Of a stretch of 64,000 bases of DNA, positions 60,801-64,000 are shown in pieces (position 1 is the stretch's first letter; every line of letters starts with the position of its first letter). The stretch is from Argopecten irradians (lineage: Eukaryota; Mollusca; Bivalvia; Pectinida; Pectinidae), in the NCBI RefSeq assembly GCF_041381155.1, contig NC_091137.1, forward strand, positions 15,619,765 through 15,683,764, read 5' to 3'. The notes under the pieces are model-generated. The model ran no database searches. It saw nothing but the letters and a program-made list of their open reading frames with translations, and was not told the DNA's origin. The position numbers and the translations under genes are program-made.

Positions 60801-63737
60801 ACTTATGGGAGGACCGTAGAACCTGGAATCATGAAACGGAATTGGCCAATACTATGATAAAAACTTAAAAATTTAGGCATCAAGTACATGTACGTAATGT
60901 CCATGTATACCAATTAATAAGGTTAAAAATGAAATTATCATAAAAAACATTCAAAGAAAAATGCATGGTTAAATTCCGATACAAAAGATTTTCAAAACAA
61001 GTGGCAGTGACTCCATTTTAACTATTGTGTAAACTCTATTAAAGACATTTAAAGCTTTATACAGTGAGCAGTTGAGACTATCTTAAAATGTAACTTGAAG
61101 ATATAAATTCAAAAAGAAAATAATAGAAAAAGAGACACAGAGGGCCTGTATTGCTCACTTGTTTTTTGTTTTCACTAATTATCACAAACACTCTTGAAGA
61201 GCACAATCGATTCCACGATTTCTTTAATTTTGAATCCCAACCATATAATGTTGCTAACAATATCATTTGGATATGAGCGTTATTTAATACTAAGTTTAGA
61301 GAAGAAGTTTGTTATATGAAAGTCGCCATATTACCCGTTTTGTACAATTTTGACCCCGCCCCTCTGGTCCCCAAGGGGTCAGCCCCATCATTTGTACAAT
61401 TTTGAATCGTCACCATATAAGGATGCTACAATTGCATTATGAGTACTATTCCTTACTTAGTTACAGAGAAAAAGTCGTTTAAATGAAAATAGCCAAATCG
61501 ACAATTTGTCCTAACCCCTCAGGCCCTCGGGGGTTTGCCCGATCATGATTACAATTTCGAATTTCCACCCTATAAGGATGATTCCTTTGCATAAGGAGTG
61601 CTATCCCATACTTAGTTTCAGAGAAGAAGTCTTTTTTATGAAAATAGGCAAATTGAACCTTTTGGTCCCGCCTCTCAGGCCCACGGGTGTCAGCCCGACC
61701 ATTTGTACAATTTTCAGGCAGGACCTCATAAAGATTGTACCAGTCAAATTTTGTTAAATACCGAGCAGCAGTTATGGAGAAGAAGTCGGACTGACGGAAG
61801 CCAGACGACGAACGCCGCTGTATCGGATAAGCTCATCTTGGTCCTTCGATACAGGGGAGTTCAAATTTATTTGATTATTATGTTTAAAGATACATTGCAA
61901 ATATTATATAAATACTACCTGCATTAGAGGGTGACAGCGCCTAGTGTCACCCCGAGGATATCACTGTTCGCCGAGGGTGACAGTGACATTCCGAGGGATG
62001 GCACTAGGCACTGTCACCCTCTAATGCAAGAAGTATTTATTTTATTATACCAAAAGTCTAGAAACAAAACTAGTTTTCAAATATTTGCAATCTATTGAAA
62101 CGTTTAACTGATTTTAGCAAAAGTCGAACAATCACCGTCGGGAGCAGAATAACACACAGCTTCTACTCAGTAGCGCTAACTATCATTGCATTATAAAAAA
62201 GAATATTCACAATAAGCATTTAGTGAAAATTCTTGTTGTCTTGTCCCCTGCGTTTGTTAAAATCTCAACGTTTTTGTAAATCTCAATGAATTTTGGTTTC
62301 GTCCTGTCGTCTGTTTACAACAACATTAGCAACGTCACAAAGACGCTTGAAATCGCATATCTGCCGTTCACCTAATCACCGACGGTTCCATAAAAACAAA
62401 CATATAGCGCTTGCACGGTAAGCGAAAAGGTGTAAAAGGAGAGCGCTGTTTTTAATTTGGAAAAAAATATTGATAAACAGACTAATTTGGCAAAACTATT
62501 ACTAAATAGATCCAGATAGATTTTGAAGCGTCGCTTCAAAAACAAAGATGGCGTCGAGAAAAGAAACGAGAGCGCATTTTTCGGGAGGTTAATATTTTGC
62601 ACTATCAAAAATACACTATCAACCGTTGCTAGGGGGTGCTACGAACGTGTCTATTGTTCCTATTGTTCTAATGTTACCTGCCGTGTGAAAGTGTAAAATA
62701 CCAAATATCTCTCGACCAATCAGAATGCAGGATTCTCACTTGAGGTATAATAAAATATTATATATAGAATGTATGTAATACCTGCAAACAGCCATTTTCT
62801 TTGGTATTCTCGTCGACTGCGATGGACACCGTCATCATATCTGGGTAAGGAAATCCCTGTTTGTACCAGTACCTGTGTCATGGTAAAGTGGATGATAATC
62901 GTAGATACCCGGTAATAGTCTGGCACGAAGGATCGTGTGTGCGCTGAGAAAGTAACTATTACTAATGCATACCAGGAGCCAACAGCAGACAATGCCTGCT
63001 CTCGAATATATATTTCTTTGTACAATGAAAATACGATAAATTAAAACAAATGCATAAAAAGTTTGTTTCTAAAGCAAGAAAATGAACTGTTTTCCTGGTT
63101 ATGTATACAAATGAAACACTGCTTCGGGCTGGTCTAAACCATAGCATTTAATGTATTTAAGTCAATTATTTGAGGAATAAATCATATTAATATAGGTTTG
63201 AATTCAAGTCACTCTAAAATTGCACATACGATATTACTGCACAACAAAAGCCAAAATAAAAAGCAAAAATTTGGATCATGATAGATATTAATAAAAAGTG
63301 TTCTACGCATGTGATTTGGTAGTTTGAAAGCAGTTATTCGTTTTGATAACATGGTTGTGGGGGAGAAAGGCATTCTTTCATCGACTGTTAATCAAAGTAA
63401 ATACGGATCTAGATTAGTTTACCCATAATCCTGATGCCACACAAACTGTCCACCGATTGATGGTTTCTTCAGTATCGCCTTCGCATGGAAATGGAATAAT
63501 TCACCACCAAGCAACTGAAATGGTCGAGGAAGAACGTGAAGTAAAGATATCTCACACCGTATTGGTACGTTTTACATATTTACAACTAAATACTGCATTT
63601 TCTAAACATAGAAATACATTGATTACGTGTTCACAGATGTTGACGATTTTTTCGCTGCGGGCTACCATTCCTGTGACGTCATTTCCGGGGTTGTTCCACA
63701 GACTTAAAATGATGTCCCGACCGTCACCGGATGGAAT
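57887..63737 (-). CDS. Phytanoyl-CoA dioxygenase (PhyH) family protein, N-terminus beyond window
   Basis: Six minus-strand exons with fully consistent phases encode the last 226 residues: 63627-63737, 63423-63514, 62782-62872, 60693-60822, 59238-59389, 57887-57991 (TAG). Family landmarks in order are SLWNNPGNDVTGMVARSEK; KPSIGGQFVWHQDYG with the iron-binding HxD; VDENTKENGCLQ; LRSSHKCGRLDHG; GDAIFFHANLLHSSG with the distal iron-binding His; KQRLAYAIAY with the 2-oxoglutarate-binding Arg position; and HPFAYYNP. The family uses Fe(II), 2-oxoglutarate and O2 to hydroxylate small substrates; the substrate here is unknown. The C-terminus (VKVKPE) has no SKL-type peroxisomal signal. The catalytic residues are intact and I see no frameshift, so the gene is probably active. 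About 70-90 residues are expected upstream of 63737. The intron after exon 59238-59389 contains an array made from that exon's end. Confidence 0.92.
58490..59237. repeat. ~77-bp array copied from the PhyH exon end and its 5' splice site
   Basis: Nine nearly complete units and a partial one sit directly downstream (minus-strand sense) of PhyH exon 59238-59389. Each unit contains, on the minus strand, the exon's last ~54 nt (codons for NDAVAKHPFAYYNPIQK) followed by the exon-intron junction ACAAAAG/GTTGGT or variants, and about 23 nt of intron. Most copies keep GT at the junction; several have CAAAAGTCGG, which lacks one G. The minus-strand frames at 58771-59279 are translations of this array, not a separate gene. 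Confidence 0.92.
59390..60692. other. PhyH intron, with poly-T tract
   Basis: Intron sequence with a ~20-nt T run at about 59967-59987 followed by a pyrimidine-rich stretch (T/C blocks to about 60065). The T run could be the tail of a retroposon read on the minus strand (CGCGTGGGACTTGG precedes it). No exon was recognised. Confidence 0.4.
61130..61865 (+). mobile_element. Mollusc-type dispersed element with internal ~150-bp repeats
   Basis: Four degenerate units, each with a CC-rich block (CCCGCCCCTCTGGTCCCCAA, CCCCTCAGGCCCTCGGGGG or CCCGCCTCTCAGGCCCACGG), CATTTGTACAATTTTGAATC, ACCATATAAGGATG, and CAGAGAAGAAGTC plus ATGAAAATAGCCAAAT. It ends with CGGACTGACGGAAGCC...GACGAACGCCGC and ATAAGCTCATCTTGGTCC. 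I have an impression of this being a common repeat type in bivalves, but could not check. It lies in a PhyH intron. Confidence 0.6.
61909..62044. mobile_element. 136-bp palindromic foldback element
   Basis: AAATACTACCTGCATTAGAG at the left pairs with CTCTAATGCAAGAAGTATTT at the right, and GGTGACAGCGCCTAGTG with CACTAGGCACTGTCACC. The loop contains two more CCGAGG/GGTGAC motifs. It lies in a PhyH intron. Confidence 0.75.
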
Positions 63738-64000
63738 CTATGTGGAAAAAAAGAACATTCTATTGCAACAAATGTCAATAAAGAACCGAGCGAATAAACT
63801 TATCACAATGACATTATGAGCTAGGAGTGTTTTTATTGCAGCAAACATCACCATACATGCCATTAACACACGAATTTTAATACTGTAGCAACAGACTTAG
63901 ACCAATCAATATTGTCAACATTTCCATAGGGAAATATTATACAACACTATAAAATGTGCAAGTCATCTACTAAACTATACCTAATAGTAAACAAAATCCC
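63738..64000. other. PhyH upstream intron, no exon seen
   Basis: The first acceptor (CCACATAG/ATTCC) at 63737-63738 is phase 0. No further exon was recognised before the window ends. Confidence 0.45.

Overview
The window looks like nuclear DNA of a lophotrochozoan animal, most likely a bivalve mollusc (inference). It is AT-rich, has intron-containing genes with GT-AG junctions, is full of tandem satellites and transposon relics, and repeats the AAGGGAGAYAACTC-type motif that I associate with mollusc genomes. No bacterial, viral-genome, rRNA or stand-alone tRNA features were seen.

Layout. 1-2630 is a 58-bp satellite. 2.6-18.2 kb is gene-poor: an LTR/promoter-like stretch with heat-shock-type elements and a TATA box (3.1-3.6 kb), diverged dispersed repeats, a long inverted repeat (4.4-6.3 kb), a broken non-LTR retrotransposon (minus, about 8.8-10.4 kb) and a short TIR element (14.2-14.5 kb). 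18.19-21.56 kb is a 44-bp satellite that runs into the 3' end of a minus-strand C-type lectin gene (exons 21561-23365) whose intron holds two tRNA-derived SINEs. 24212-28544 is a complete-length but inactivated Ty3/gypsy-type LTR retrotransposon with matching 5-bp target duplications. 28818-40287 is a tandem segmental duplication of a roughly 5.3-6.2 kb unit, each copy carrying a 32-bp minisatellite. 41.0-42.0 kb is a second LINE remnant, and 44.56-45.36 kb is a TIR element.

Two secreted or cell-surface three-finger (Ly6/uPAR-like) genes converge. The plus-strand gene (46574-51734) has three Ly6-type domains plus a C-terminal ShK-like domain. The minus-strand gene (53551-56435) is a complete 127-residue single-domain protein built from five coding exons, including a 24-nt microexon and a GC-AG intron. 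57887-63737 holds six exons of a minus-strand phytanoyl-CoA dioxygenase (PhyH) family gene; its N-terminal exons lie beyond the window.

The most striking observation is that two unrelated genes have had the end of an exon turned into a tandem array. The 44-bp satellite is an amplified copy of the last codons, stop codon and poly(A) signal of the lectin gene. A ~77-bp array in a PhyH intron is about ten copies of the last ~54 nt of the adjacent exon plus its 5' splice site. All exon models were built by eye from splice consensus, phase agreement and family motifs; no search or alignment was run.
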